Part shown: positions 11,444-22,241 of the stretch, one piece after another
Position numbering within the stretch: position 1 is the first letter of the stretch
Layout of the letters: every line of letters starts with the position of its first letter
Assembly: GCA_963966185.1 (NCBI GenBank)
Contig: CAWZYM010000114.1
Span: 1,552,001-1,616,000 of the forward strand
Direction of reading: 5' to 3'
Source: Rhabditoides inermis
Lineage: Eukaryota; Nematoda; Chromadorea; Rhabditida; Rhabditidae
DNA length: 64,000 nt
The notes under the pieces: model-generated
The model's input: only the letters and a program-made list of their open reading frames with translations
Told to the model about the DNA's origin: nothing
Database searches by the model: none
Made by a program: the position numbers and the translations under genes

Positions 11444-13744
11444 ATGCTGTTCGCTGGTTGCTGTGAGGTGCGCGAGGTGTGGCGCTCGGACCCCGTCGAC
11501 AAGGAGCCCGACCGCCGGCGCACCCGCTCCGAGCCGCCCCGCCAGTCGGTCAGAGACTGCTGCGACACGTGCCGACAGGGCGGCTCCAGACAACCACCAG
11601 TTGTCAGGGTGGGTACATAGGTGGTGTGTTTAGATTGCGCAGGTAATATTGGGGGTAAATGATAAAAACAACCGCTAATCGCGCGGGTGAGTAGGACCAC
11701 AGTGTCAATACATAGTTTGTTTTGTAGTCGCCTATAGCCCAGATGGGTAGGAGGGTGTATAAATTACTATTTATTTATTTTGTAAGTCATACAAGTAACT
11801 TGCAGCCGTTTCCGTGGCCGACGGCCGAGTACAAGGCGCGCATGGTGGCCGCCATGTTCAGCGACGATGACGAGGAGGAGGGAGGAGGAGGGAGAAGTAG
11901 AAGGTGGATGAGGAGAAGGAGAGCGAGGTGTGGGGGGTTGTAAGTCATACAAGTACTTGCAGCCGTTTCCGTGGCCGACGGCGAGTACAAGGCGCGCATG
12001 GTGGCCGCCATGTTCAGCGACGATGACGAGGAGGAGGAGGAGGAGGGAGAAGAAGAGAAGGTGGATGAGGAGAAGGAGAGCGAGGTGTGGGGGGATTGAT
12101 TTATATATCAATAATTGTTTGAATATTACTTTAAAAATATTATAGGAGAATTCGCTTCTCGTAACTAGTCGCGCGCTGTGTGGTGATCAGAGTCAGGACG
12201 TGCCAGCTTGCGGCAAAACGTGCAAAGACGTTATGATTAGTGCATGGTCACGGCGCAACGACGTTGTTTCACGCGCGATTTTGTCTCGGCGTATGGCCGT
12301 CATTCCATCACGCCACGCTTTTCCCGAATCACGCCGCGTGAAATGAACGCGCGGCAAAAGTCTCGAATTCGAGAATCCCGAAATAACGCCCGTGGTAGTT
12401 GGAGAAGTCAGAAAATCCCGAAACAACGCCGCCGCGCGTTCATTCGGGATTGGAGAGATGAAGCGACCGGTGGGCCGTGATAATTGGAAAATTATGCAAT
12501 TTGTTTGGATAATGCCACATGATTTGTCTCATTTCTCAACCGTCTCATTTATGAGAAAGGCAATGAGGAGGCCGTGCATGGGATGCAGGCGTCTCGAAAT
12601 GACGCGCGATCCCGAACTAACGCTTTCGCGAATCTCGAATGAGCGGCAGCGTGATATCACGCTTTGCCCGTCAAAAGTCCCGAAACAACGCGCGCCGGTC
12701 AGCGCGCGTGGCATGGGCGTGCAATCACGCCGCTCATTTCTCGCATTCGAGAATCCCGAATCAACGCGCCGCGTTGTCTCGTCTCGAAATGACGACACGC
12801 GTGATCGCGCGTTGCGCCGTGACCAGGCACTAGTTATGATTGTTCGAGCACCGTAATCGAGCTGCAAGAAAGCAATCTAGATCTCAAATACGCCGTTGTT
12901 TGTTACGTATGCTTCCAGATTGATGAGGTATATTTTGCAGGACGACGTCGCGTCGAAGCTATGCTACAAGTGCTTGGAAGCGCCGATTCACGAGTGGGAG
13001 TGAGTTATCGATTGCTTGATTGATTGATTGGTTGGTTGGACCGTTTCATCTATCGATACGTTTCAGGGGCGTGCACAGCCATCTGCGCCCGTTTTGCGAG
13101 CCGGTTCGGGTTTCACTTTTTAGTTATCGATTGATTAATTGATTTATCGATTGATTGATTTTCAGTGCTGGACTCGCGCTGCTGCCAAGTACGAGGAGGA
13201 GCAGGCGGCGATTCGCGATCAGGAATACACACCGAGGAAGTGGGTTCGAGCGGCGGGTTGCGGATTGGGAAATCTTCTGCCTTTTCTGCCAAGTTCTTTT
13301 GAATCTTCTCACACTTCTGAACGAATGCTTTGCGAATCAAACGTTGGACACACACTCCCTTTAAAGTAACTGACCGCTTCATGATGGTGGTTGCAGGAAG
13401 ACGCCGTTCGAGCTGACGTTCGAGTGCATTCTCCTGATGTCGCACAACTCTCCCTCCTGCCGCCGCATCGCCACCAACGGCATACACAGCACCGCGCAGT
13501 GGGGCGCCAAGGACTCGGCAAGGTTAGTATATTGATTGATTGATGAATTGATTGATCGATTGGTCCTCTTATTTTTTTTACTTCTTGCGTACATGTCCTA
13601 TCGGAATGTATAGATCAGGATGTATTGATTGATCGATTTATCGATTATCGATTGATCTGCAGGTACCACGCGCTGGTGGTGGCGCTGCAGCAGTACCGCT
13701 ACGATCTCGACCACGAGAAGGGGGCGACCGGCGAGTCTCCGTGA
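11444..13744 (+). CDS. unidentified Cys-containing protein (multi-exon)
   Basis: Family not recognised. Likely exons: up to 11608 (CCEVREVWRSDPVDKEPD, then CCDTCRQGG), 11806-11903 (PFPWPTAEYKARMVAAMFSD plus acidic run), a second copy of that exon at 11963-12060, 12941-12999 (KLCYKCLEAPIHEW), 13166-13239 (CWTRAAAKYEEEQAAI), 13397-13522 (FECILLMSHNSPSCRRIATN), 13663-13744 (YHALVVALQQYRYDLDHEKG, TGA). The last three exons join in phase. The paired Cys (CYKC, CCDTC) could bind metal. The start is uncertain and may lie upstream at 11399. The 12999/13166 junction is off by one base. The exons share a strand with the rhomboid gene, so continuity with it cannot be excluded. Confidence 0.6.
11782..12100 (+). 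repeat. 157-bp tandem duplication containing a whole exon
   Basis: The segment from TAAGTCATACAAGTA through the acidic exon and GTGGATGAGGAGAAGGAGAG is repeated with a 157-bp offset (11806 corresponds to 11963). The second copy lacks one C (GACGGCGAG against GACGGCCGAG), so the two exons differ in frame. The second copy would run acidic to a TGA at about 12097. Confidence 0.88.
12238..12832. mobile_element. non-autonomous hAT-type transposon (MITE), 595 bp
   Basis: Flanked by a perfect 8-bp direct repeat GTTATGAT (12230-12237 and 12833-12840), the target-site length of hAT elements. Terminal inverted repeats are 23 bp with one mismatch and start TAGTGC, fitting the hAT TAGNG-type end. The interior holds six copies of a TCCCGAANNAACGC-like motif (about 12322, 12375, 12415, 12610, 12678, 12754). 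No transposase is encoded. Inserted in an intron of the Cys-containing gene. Confidence 0.87.
13000..13165 (+). repeat. GATT/ATCGATT-rich intron
   Basis: This intron and those at 13523-13662 and past 13745 are largely made of ATTGATTG and ATCGATTG units, unlike the CT/GA introns of adjacent genes. Confidence 0.8.
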
Positions 13745-14203
13745 TTCGCTCGTTCTAGTCCCAGACATGATCCCGGTTCCCCCGTTCCCCTAGTCTATAT
13801 TGATTGACTGATTGATCGATTGATTGTGATAGTATGTCAGTGAGTAAGGGAGTTGTTGATTGATCGATTGATCGATTGTCGTTATAGCCGTAATACGTAT
13901 TGTTCGAGTCTAGTGATCTTCCCAGTCTATAGCCCCAGTGTCCCCGGTTCTCCTAGTCTGTTCGACTAATGTGATTATGATTAACATTCTAACCATAATA
14001 AGTTAATAAGTAATTGTTATTTCACTTACCTCTGTTTTTTTTCAGGTTACCCCGCAAGTTGTTTGGTTGAACGCGAGTTGTTTTTGTTGTTGATAAATTT
14101 GTTGCGAAACTCGAATTTGCATAGCTTCTCGAAGGTGGTGGAAATAAGTTGTCCGGACTGATTGTCATTTCTCTCGCATCCCCCGCAGACAGAGTGGTGT
14201 CCC
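13745..14203 (+). other. spacer with GATT repeats; no coding seen
   Basis: Follows the TGA at 13742-13744. It contains GATTGATC repeats at about 13800-13880 and ends in a CCCCGCAG acceptor at about 14188, which suggests a 5' UTR intron of the next gene. Confidence 0.5.
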
Positions 14204-15122
14204 ATGGCTATGGGAGCTGCTGCCACCAAGAAAAAGGACGCGAACAGGGCGCGACTCGTGCGATCCTCTCCCTGGACTGTCAACGAGAAGGAGGAGCATT
14301 CCCACTCCCACTCATCAGACCTACCTGGCAGGTGCGAGTACTACGTGTGTATTGATTGATATCGATCGATTACAGGAAGGTGTCTGAGTCGTCCTACGAC
14401 GATGACGACTATTCGACGGACTATGAGAGCGGGGGAAGTGAGGGAGGGAGTGTGACTTCGGTGACTGACACTGATAGTCGAATGGATGCTGGAGGAGAGA
14501 GAAGTGAGTGGAGGATTGTTGTTATACCATTGTTCTTATCTTTTTGACAGAATAGTTTAGTTATAGTCGTGATTTGAAAAAGTACCTCTTGTGTTGTTTT
14601 CAGACGACAACCTCCGCACCCCGCGTCCCTCCGACACTTCCTTCGAGCTCACTGCTCTCGAGTCCATGGACGACCAGGTACTGTAGACTACCGTACACCC
14701 AGATTACTGTACTCTACCGTATACCTAGAGCAACGTCCCGTCTCTGTGTCCGCGCCCCAATGACAATAACTGGCTGACTGCCGCGCAGAAGTTTGTCGAG
14801 ATGGAGCCTGTTCACAAGAGACCCGTCAAGGTATGCGGATTACGATAGAGGATACTGTATGTCTACGGTTACGGTACTTTGAAATTCAGAAAGTCCGTGT
14901 GGTGCGCGCCCTGCGTGTGCGAGGCACCGGAAAGGGATGGACGAAACAGCAGAGGGAGGTAAGAGAGAGAGAGAGAGGGAGAGAGGAGAGAGGGAGAGAG
15001 AGAGGGGGAGAGAGAGAGAGATTCCCTTGTAGGTGCACCGTCGCTCGCAGGTTGTGACTGGATGGGTGGATGAGAATGGAGAGATTCAATCCACGAGCCG
15101 CGATTGCAGCCTCATTGAATAG
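14204..15122 (+). CDS. unidentified small protein, Ser/Asp-rich middle, basic C-terminal part (170 aa)
   Basis: Family not recognised. Exons 14204-14331, 14376-14503, 14604-14677, 14789-14830, 14890-14958, 15051-15122 join in phase and sum to 513 nt, giving 170 residues. It starts MAMGAAATKKKDANRARLVR, then has an acidic Ser/Tyr stretch (SSYDDDDYSTDYESGGSEGG), then a basic segment (KRPVKKVRVVRALRVRGTGK) and ends SRDCSLIE. No signal peptide or membrane helix. Introns 2-5 are short; those at 14678-14788 and 14831-14889 contain TACNGTA motifs. The chosen ATG follows an acceptor at 14188, so an upstream coding exon is possible. Confidence 0.7.
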
Positions 15123-15917
15123 ACAAGAGCAGCGCTTAGAAACAGTATAGTAGAAAAGGATTACAAACTTACATCGCATCGCTTAAAACCCATTTTCCTA
15201 TTTGTGTGTATCGAGATAAATATTTTACGAAAATGCTATGTGATTCATGAGCGTCAGACAATTTTCTCCATCAGAAAACTGTCATTATTCCATTCTTACA
15301 TCAATTCACGTCAGGTGTTGAACTCTTCTCGCAAACTGGTTTTTCGGGAATCGCATATGCCTCTCTTCACACTTGACAGTCAACAGCCACGCAGCGTTTC
15401 TTACCACCTTCCCCCACTGTTTCTTCCATAGTTTCTTTGATTCGCGAGACTCGGCAGGGGCGATCTTGTATCCTCGCTTGTTCACACACATACGCTCTTC
15501 TCGAGGGCATATCCGCATTCCCTCTCCCTCTCTTCCTCTCCCTCCCTCCCTCTCTCTCTCACTCTCTCTCTCTCCCCCTCTCCCTCCCTCTCTCTCTTTC
15601 CCTCCAGCCACGGACCATCATCGGTTGACGCTTTTCGATCCACGCTACTCGCGGCAACCGGTCCGCGCCGCGCTCTCGCTTCTCTGCGCACTCTCCGATT
15701 TGCACTGTCCCTCCGGGTACCATCTCTTCCCCCCACACTCTCTGCCCTCGCCCACGCTGTCTGTGCCTCTCTCTCGCGCACTCTCTTTCTCTGCGCGGTC
15801 CGCCCTCGGGGAGTCCTAGCGATCAGCTGCTCACTTGGAGAGAAGAGAGAAGCCCCACCAATCGCCCGCCACCGAATCCGATTGATTCCCGCTTCGAGTT
15901 GTTCTCCGGAGACGTGA
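15123..15917 (+). other. intergenic, CT-rich; probable 5' UTR of the MH2 gene
   Basis: It holds CT-rich stretches (15520-15605) and GC-rich sequence leading to the ATG at 15918. No supported coding sequence on either strand. Confidence 0.45.
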
Positions 15918-18900
15918 ATGAGCCACACCGACCATCCAGGTGCACATTTATTTGATTTACGTGTTGTACTTTTATTATTTTTATTACTTTTATTACGTTC
16001 ACGTTCATTGTCGATGTGTCGATGTACGCTCTGTTGGAGAATGAATGGAAAGCTATACTTGTTTTTACTACAGTAGAGGTCAGACTCTTTGGTGGCAAAA
16101 GACCCTCAGAAAGATCTCAGAACGCGCCCCCACCCCCAGAAAGATCCTCAGAAGGTGTCTTTTTGTATCACAAAGCGCTTTTTCTGATACGAAATCGAGT
16201 CTGACCTCGCCTTTATATATACTTTATTCATAGTGGAATCAAATGACATGATCAATGAGTTTACAATGTAAAAAGTTCACAGTTTGAGACTAGACGACGT
16301 TTTACCGGTTACACTTGCAGGTCGCCGCGCGATGTCGCGCGCGGGCCTTCTGGGCGCGGGAGGAGCGGCCGGCGCCTCCCTGCCCGCCCCGCCCGCCGAG
16401 ATGTGGTACGACATGGACAGCTTCTGCATCGTGAGTCGTCTTGAATCTTGGTTTCGCCTGATTTTACCGCTGGATTGTGAGTGGTTCGCTTTGCATATTG
16501 TGTATTTTCATTTCTTCCTGGTTCCACCGCGTGAGTGGTTTCATATTTTTCTGCCTGATTCCAAAGTCTCTGTACTGTAGCGTGAGTAATTCCGAATCTT
16601 GTTTCTGCCTGTCTTCACAGTTTCTGGAGCGTGCGTGATTTTTATATTTCATTTCTTTCTGTTTTCTCTAAATCCCGAGTGAAATACAGTTCATCTGTTT
16701 CACTTTGCAGCTGTGAGAAAAACTGAATGCCAGCGTTATTTTCTGCCTGATTCCACCCTCTCTTCACTCTTCCTTCCTTCCTGACTCGCCTCTCACTCGC
16801 TTATGCTTGCCCAGCGGCTAAGCGGCGCGCGTTGACACTCGGTTAGCTGTATCACTTTCTTTTTTCCGCACCGCCTGCCCCATGTGTGTGAATAGTGCAC
16901 ATTCATGTTTTGCATAGCAGATTGTTGCGACCGGATGCTGAGTCACCGAATGACATCAGCTTATAGATCATTGATCAGGCAGGAGGCAGGTTCATGAAGC
17001 GTTGATTACAAAAGTTCGTATGAATGTAATAGGTTTAATTTGAAAGACTGCTCGCAAGCATAGCCGCCTGTTCGCTTCCGTACAGGTCTCCCCTAGTCAC
17101 CAGCACAGGCCCCCCTCTTGAAGTAGAGTGTGTAATTCGATCTTCTTCATTGGGTGGTCGGTCAAACAGGAACACCCTTGCTTCTCCCACCTGATTTGTG
17201 TTCTGCCCTGTTTACCATGTGATGATTAGCCGATCGATAATGGGTAAACATGCGGTCGCTGGGCACATTGCTTTGATTGGATGAGCTGATGAGATGATGA
17301 GTGGTCAAACAAATGCGATGAGTGCGCGTCGCTTTGGTGCGGCCGCCTAGGGTTATCGAGAGAGTGGGGTCACTCCCTGGAGCTTGATAAAAGTAGGAAG
17401 TGAAGTAGCGATCAGTAAGTAAGTATCTTCATTGGGTGGTCGGTCAAACAGGAACACCCTTGCTTCTCTCACCTGATTTGTGTTCTGCCTTGTAGCGATC
17501 AGTAAGTAAGTACGTTTCCAACTAGCTGACCGCACGGATACGTTTTACCTGCACCATGTAGATCGCTGTTGCCATAGCAGATCAATTTGTCAGATGCTAG
17601 GAGTATTCATGATCATGTCAATTACCTTCAAAATAACTTGCTGTTTGTTGTAATATCCGGGCGGTTCCAAGCTGGACTCACGTTGTCGATTCCGACACTT
17701 CTTCCACTTCCTTGCTGTCAGATTGGTGTTTGCATTGCCGTAGCGCTGTCATTTCACTCGCCCCTCCTGATCAGAGAGTGCATGTGTCACAGGGACCACG
17801 CCCCGGGGACCACCACCACCAGCCGACTGGTCCCTAGGAACTCTCGGGTGTCCATTAGCGCTGTTTGCTCGTGCACGGGTTGCGTTCGCGTGAGAGAGTG
17901 TGGTATTCGGAGAGCGGCAGACAGTGTTCGCGAGCAGCAAACCCGAGCCAAGTGAAAAGCGCGACAATGATTCTTCCGGGCAGGACAAAAATGCGAGACC
18001 GATCCGAGATCAGACTAGCCACATTCCGACATCACAAATCACTATGATAGCTCGGGTATGGGGAGGATAAAACACAAAAAATCACAGTAAAATCGGTTCT
18101 GGACGGATATTTGAAATCATTTCGTTTGAACAACTGCAGTAAGATCATTTACAGAAAAATCGATTGTGGATGAATAGCGGATCTCATTTCAAATGAGCAT
18201 CTTCAATTACAGTAACCAAGTATTCGTTGCAGGACCAGGTGAGCGAGGTGATGGAGAAGCTGCGCGACTCCGCCCTCGACGACGAGATCTGGGGAAAGAT
18301 TGTGATCATGGAAAAGTGAGTCGTCCTTTTTGTTCAGCAAATTCAGCAGGTTTTGTTCAACTTCCAATTTTATGATGTGTTTATTCAGAATCAGCAATCA
18401 GAATAGCACAAACACATAGATTATAACAACTACCGGTCAGACTTGTGAGTAGTTTACAAAGTGATGAGTGACAGAGCCCATTGGCACCCATACGCATTGA
18501 ATAGGTTGTCTCAAACACAGACACGACACTACTTCACTACAACACTGTAATTTCAGGTGCAAACGCGTGGCGAAGGCCTACCTGCGCCGGACCACAGTGA
18601 TAGTCGATGGAGGAGCGGAGGAGTTCGATGGAAGGTGAGAACTTTATGATCATTTCTTCAAGGTCATTTCACAATTCTACAAGGTTTGTAGTGGCACTAA
18701 ATGTTTGTTAGTGATTTATAAGTTCTTTTTAAAATTGATTAATGATTTCTCGCTTTCAGAACTCTCGGTTTCTGCCACTTCTCCAACCCCGCCAGAGACG
18801 CGACCACCGCGGAGACTAGAGGAAAGATCGACGATGTGAGATTTCAGAAACATCTTTTGACTGTACTTGTAAAAAAACCTCTTATTGGCTTGGTCATCGT

Positions 18901-19109
18901 TCGATAAAAAAAACGTTTCCGACGATCGTGCTGCCATAAAATATTCATCGGCTAGAACAACTAGAAGAAGTAAGCGAATGGTAAGCTGTACTCTCACCCA
19001 AGCCACTCATTCAGGGAGTCGTACTACGCATGGACAACCAGGGCAATATCAAGGCGCTCGCCAGAGGAAGTGCACCGGTGTACTGCATGGTATGTCCCTT
19101 TCACCTGCC

Positions 19110-19149
<40 letters not shown>

Positions 19150-19189
19150 GGGAGAGAGGGAGAGGGAGAGAGAGAGAGGGAGGGAGGGA

Positions 19190-19229
<40 letters not shown>

Positions 19230-19289
19230 GGGAGAGAGAGAGGGAGGGAGAGGGAGAGAGGGAGAGGGAGAGAGAGAGGGAGGGAGGGA

Positions 19290-19329
<40 letters not shown>

Positions 19330-19373
19330 GGGAGAGAGGGAGAGGGAGAGAGAGAGAGGGAGGGAGGGAGAGG

Positions 19374-19405
<32 letters not shown>

Positions 19406-19463
19406 GGGAGAGAGAGAGGGAGGGAGAGGGAGAGAGGGAGAGGAGAGAGAGAGGGAGGGAGGG

Positions 19464-19507
<44 letters not shown>

Positions 19508-19539
19508 GAGAGAGGGAGAGAGAGAGAGGGAGGGAGAGA

Positions 19540-19593
<54 letters not shown>

Positions 19594-20771
19594 TGGTCCC
19601 CCTCAGGGCTGGCGCGACCGCTCGGCCGTGATGTGTGACCGCCTGCTCCGGCAGCAGGGGAGAATGGCCGAGGGCGGGACGGGGGGAGAGGAGAAGCCGT
19701 ACAGGGTGGGTGGTCCATATCTTTCAAGTCAAGTCAAGTGTTTATCCGGAATCGTTATAGCTGAATATGACAATCACAATCACAATGATAGGATAGGAAG
19801 CATACAGTGGGCCAAGATCTTATGGGCTAACGCCGGGGAAAGACAGTTGGGCAGACGAGGTCACATACCTCGTCTGCCCAACTATTCTTCCTCTTCTTCA
19901 ATATCTTTACTCATTACAATATCAGCAGTATGAAATCCGTTCTTCAATCACTCTGCAGTCGTGCAAGCGTAGCGGCTAGTCTCTTCGCAACCGCTCTCAC
20001 AACTCGCTTCCGGACTCGCACACAACTAATCAACAATGTGTATCCAATGCAGTGCAGAAGAGCTCGTTTCGTAGAGACTAACCACAAGTGTGATTACTTA
20101 CTTACTTGATTACTTGATTACTATGGAAAAGTGTGATTTCCAGAAATAAATCCCAGAAATACAAGTGAGAGACTGGTTTCTATGTATGATGTAGTAGTGG
20201 GAGGATATCCTGATTTTTAAGGATACGTTTCATGTTTTAAAAATACGTTTCAATATAGTGAGACACAAACTAAGTGGTCAATTTCAATCGGATCTGTTTT
20301 CGAGCTTTAAGCGTAAATAATTCGGCAAGAAGAGTCCGTGGTTCTAATGAGGGACTTCGTTTTGGTTCTAATTTAAAGTGGTTCTAATGAGGGACTTCGC
20401 TTTGTACAAATTAGGGAGTAGGGCTCCGCCGCGCATGAGACTGTCCGCACAATATACAGGTGACTGGTCGATAGGGGACAAACTTCTTTCACTTATTCTC
20501 CTTACTACGTAATACCTTTACTCTCAAGTGTTCGACATGCGTCGCTTCAGTTCTTCAATACTCGATACCCAGTAGAATATGTAGCTGTCAGTCTCTTCGC
20601 ACCAACTTTTTCAAAATGAAATTATTGATTGATAACATTATTGATTGATATCGTTGTCAGGTGTTCGACATGCGTCGCTTCAAACAGTCGCTGGAGAGAG
20701 AGGCGGCGGCGCAGCGGCCCGACTGTAGGAGACTGCTCATAGAGACAGTAGTCAGGATCGCACTCGTCAAG

Positions 20772-20809
<38 letters not shown>

Positions 20810-21752
20810 CTCTCTTCCTTCAACCTTTTTTGTCCCCTTCTCTCCTCTCCCTTCACCTGTATCATCCTCTCTCCCTCTTTCTCTCCAGCATCCTAGTGGA
20901 GAATGATCTACACTAGTCAGACCGTGAGACCGTCTAGCCAGTTAGAGTGTGAAAGTTAGAGTCAGGTTCAATCCGTTCTTCCTTGCAGGACTCGGCCGAC
21001 CTGTCCCGCACGCCGTGCTGGTTCGCGATCGTCAACCTGGTCGCCCTCGACATGCTACTCGCCGCCATTCCCAATCTGGCAGAACAGGGTGAGTTCTCAC
21101 TTCACTTATAGCTTGCGCCAGAGCGATAGTTTTCGATCTACCTCACTTGTAGTTCGAAATACGGTGCCATAACCGCCTGTCTCTCTTGTTTTGCGCGCTA
21201 TTGCCGAGAGCTGACCTTCCGTCTTCCTCTGATCTACCCCACCGCGCGCAACTTATTGCGAGCATAGAACTATATTTGGCAAAACATGGCGAATCTGATG
21301 TTTGATGATTTCAAGCACCTTTTCGTGGGAACATGGTGGGTTGCCGTCTCTCCAAATTGTCCGAGGATGATGATCTCGGTGTTTCATCATAAACTTTTAT
21401 GAGACGTTTGATGAGTCGCACTTGGTACGAGCGTACGGGGCAAATTGTTTCATTCCATATGACCTGCTGATTAGACTTCCTCTAAAAATCAACCTATAAA
21501 AACATTGGAATGTGTTTTCGTATATGAATGGTTTTTTAAGTGATGATACGCGATACGCTTCACGCATCGCTTATTGCGCACGACTAGTTGTTAGGTCAAT
21601 GTTAAGTCAACAAAAAGTCGATAAATCAACCAAATCGATACTCACTTCAGATCTGTCGCCGCGCAAGCGCCAGCCGGTCACCATTCACACCACACACAGT
21701 CAGCCGAGTATCGGAGTGGCGAGTCCGGGAAGAGAGGTGGGGGCTCTCTCTC

Positions 21753-21785
<33 letters not shown>

Positions 21786-22200
21786 TTTGATAAAATATTG
21801 TGTATTCCAGGTCAATCCCGCTCTCTCCCAACTCATCGCTGCGGCCGTCAATCAGTGTGGAGGGTGAGAGTTATTTTCGGGTTTCTCGATTACGTTTCAC
21901 ACCTTATTGGTATCCACAATTCCGTTTAATTAGGTGTTCCGAAGTGTTTTGTAAATAATATACTTTAAACTATAAATATACAATACAAAACAAGTTGAAT
22001 ATATATAATTTTCAGCAACAGCCACTCGATCGACGCAAACCAACTCGCCGCCCAGATCGCCTCCTCACTCGGTCCACTGAGTCCGGGGGGCGGGTCGGAA
22101 AGGGGCGGGGCCAAGGAGGAGAAGGCGGTGACCAGCATAGCGGTGGGAGAGCAGAGGAGTGGTGCTGGAAAGAAGGACTGGTGGGTAGAGAGATAGTGAG

Positions 22201-22241
<41 letters not shown>

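Noticed and set aside
12193..12856. Overlapping 77-154 residue frames on both strands
   Set aside because: They lie within the hAT MITE and its GC-rich internal repeats; no similarity to transposase visible.
15482..15928. Minus-strand 148-residue frame
   Set aside because: Its composition reflects the CT tract and GC-rich 5' UTR; the plus-strand ATG at 15918 splices in frame to the MH2 exon.
19030..19933. 200-290 residue Arg-Glu or Ser-Leu frames
   Set aside because: Produced by the GA microsatellite inside a MH2 intron.
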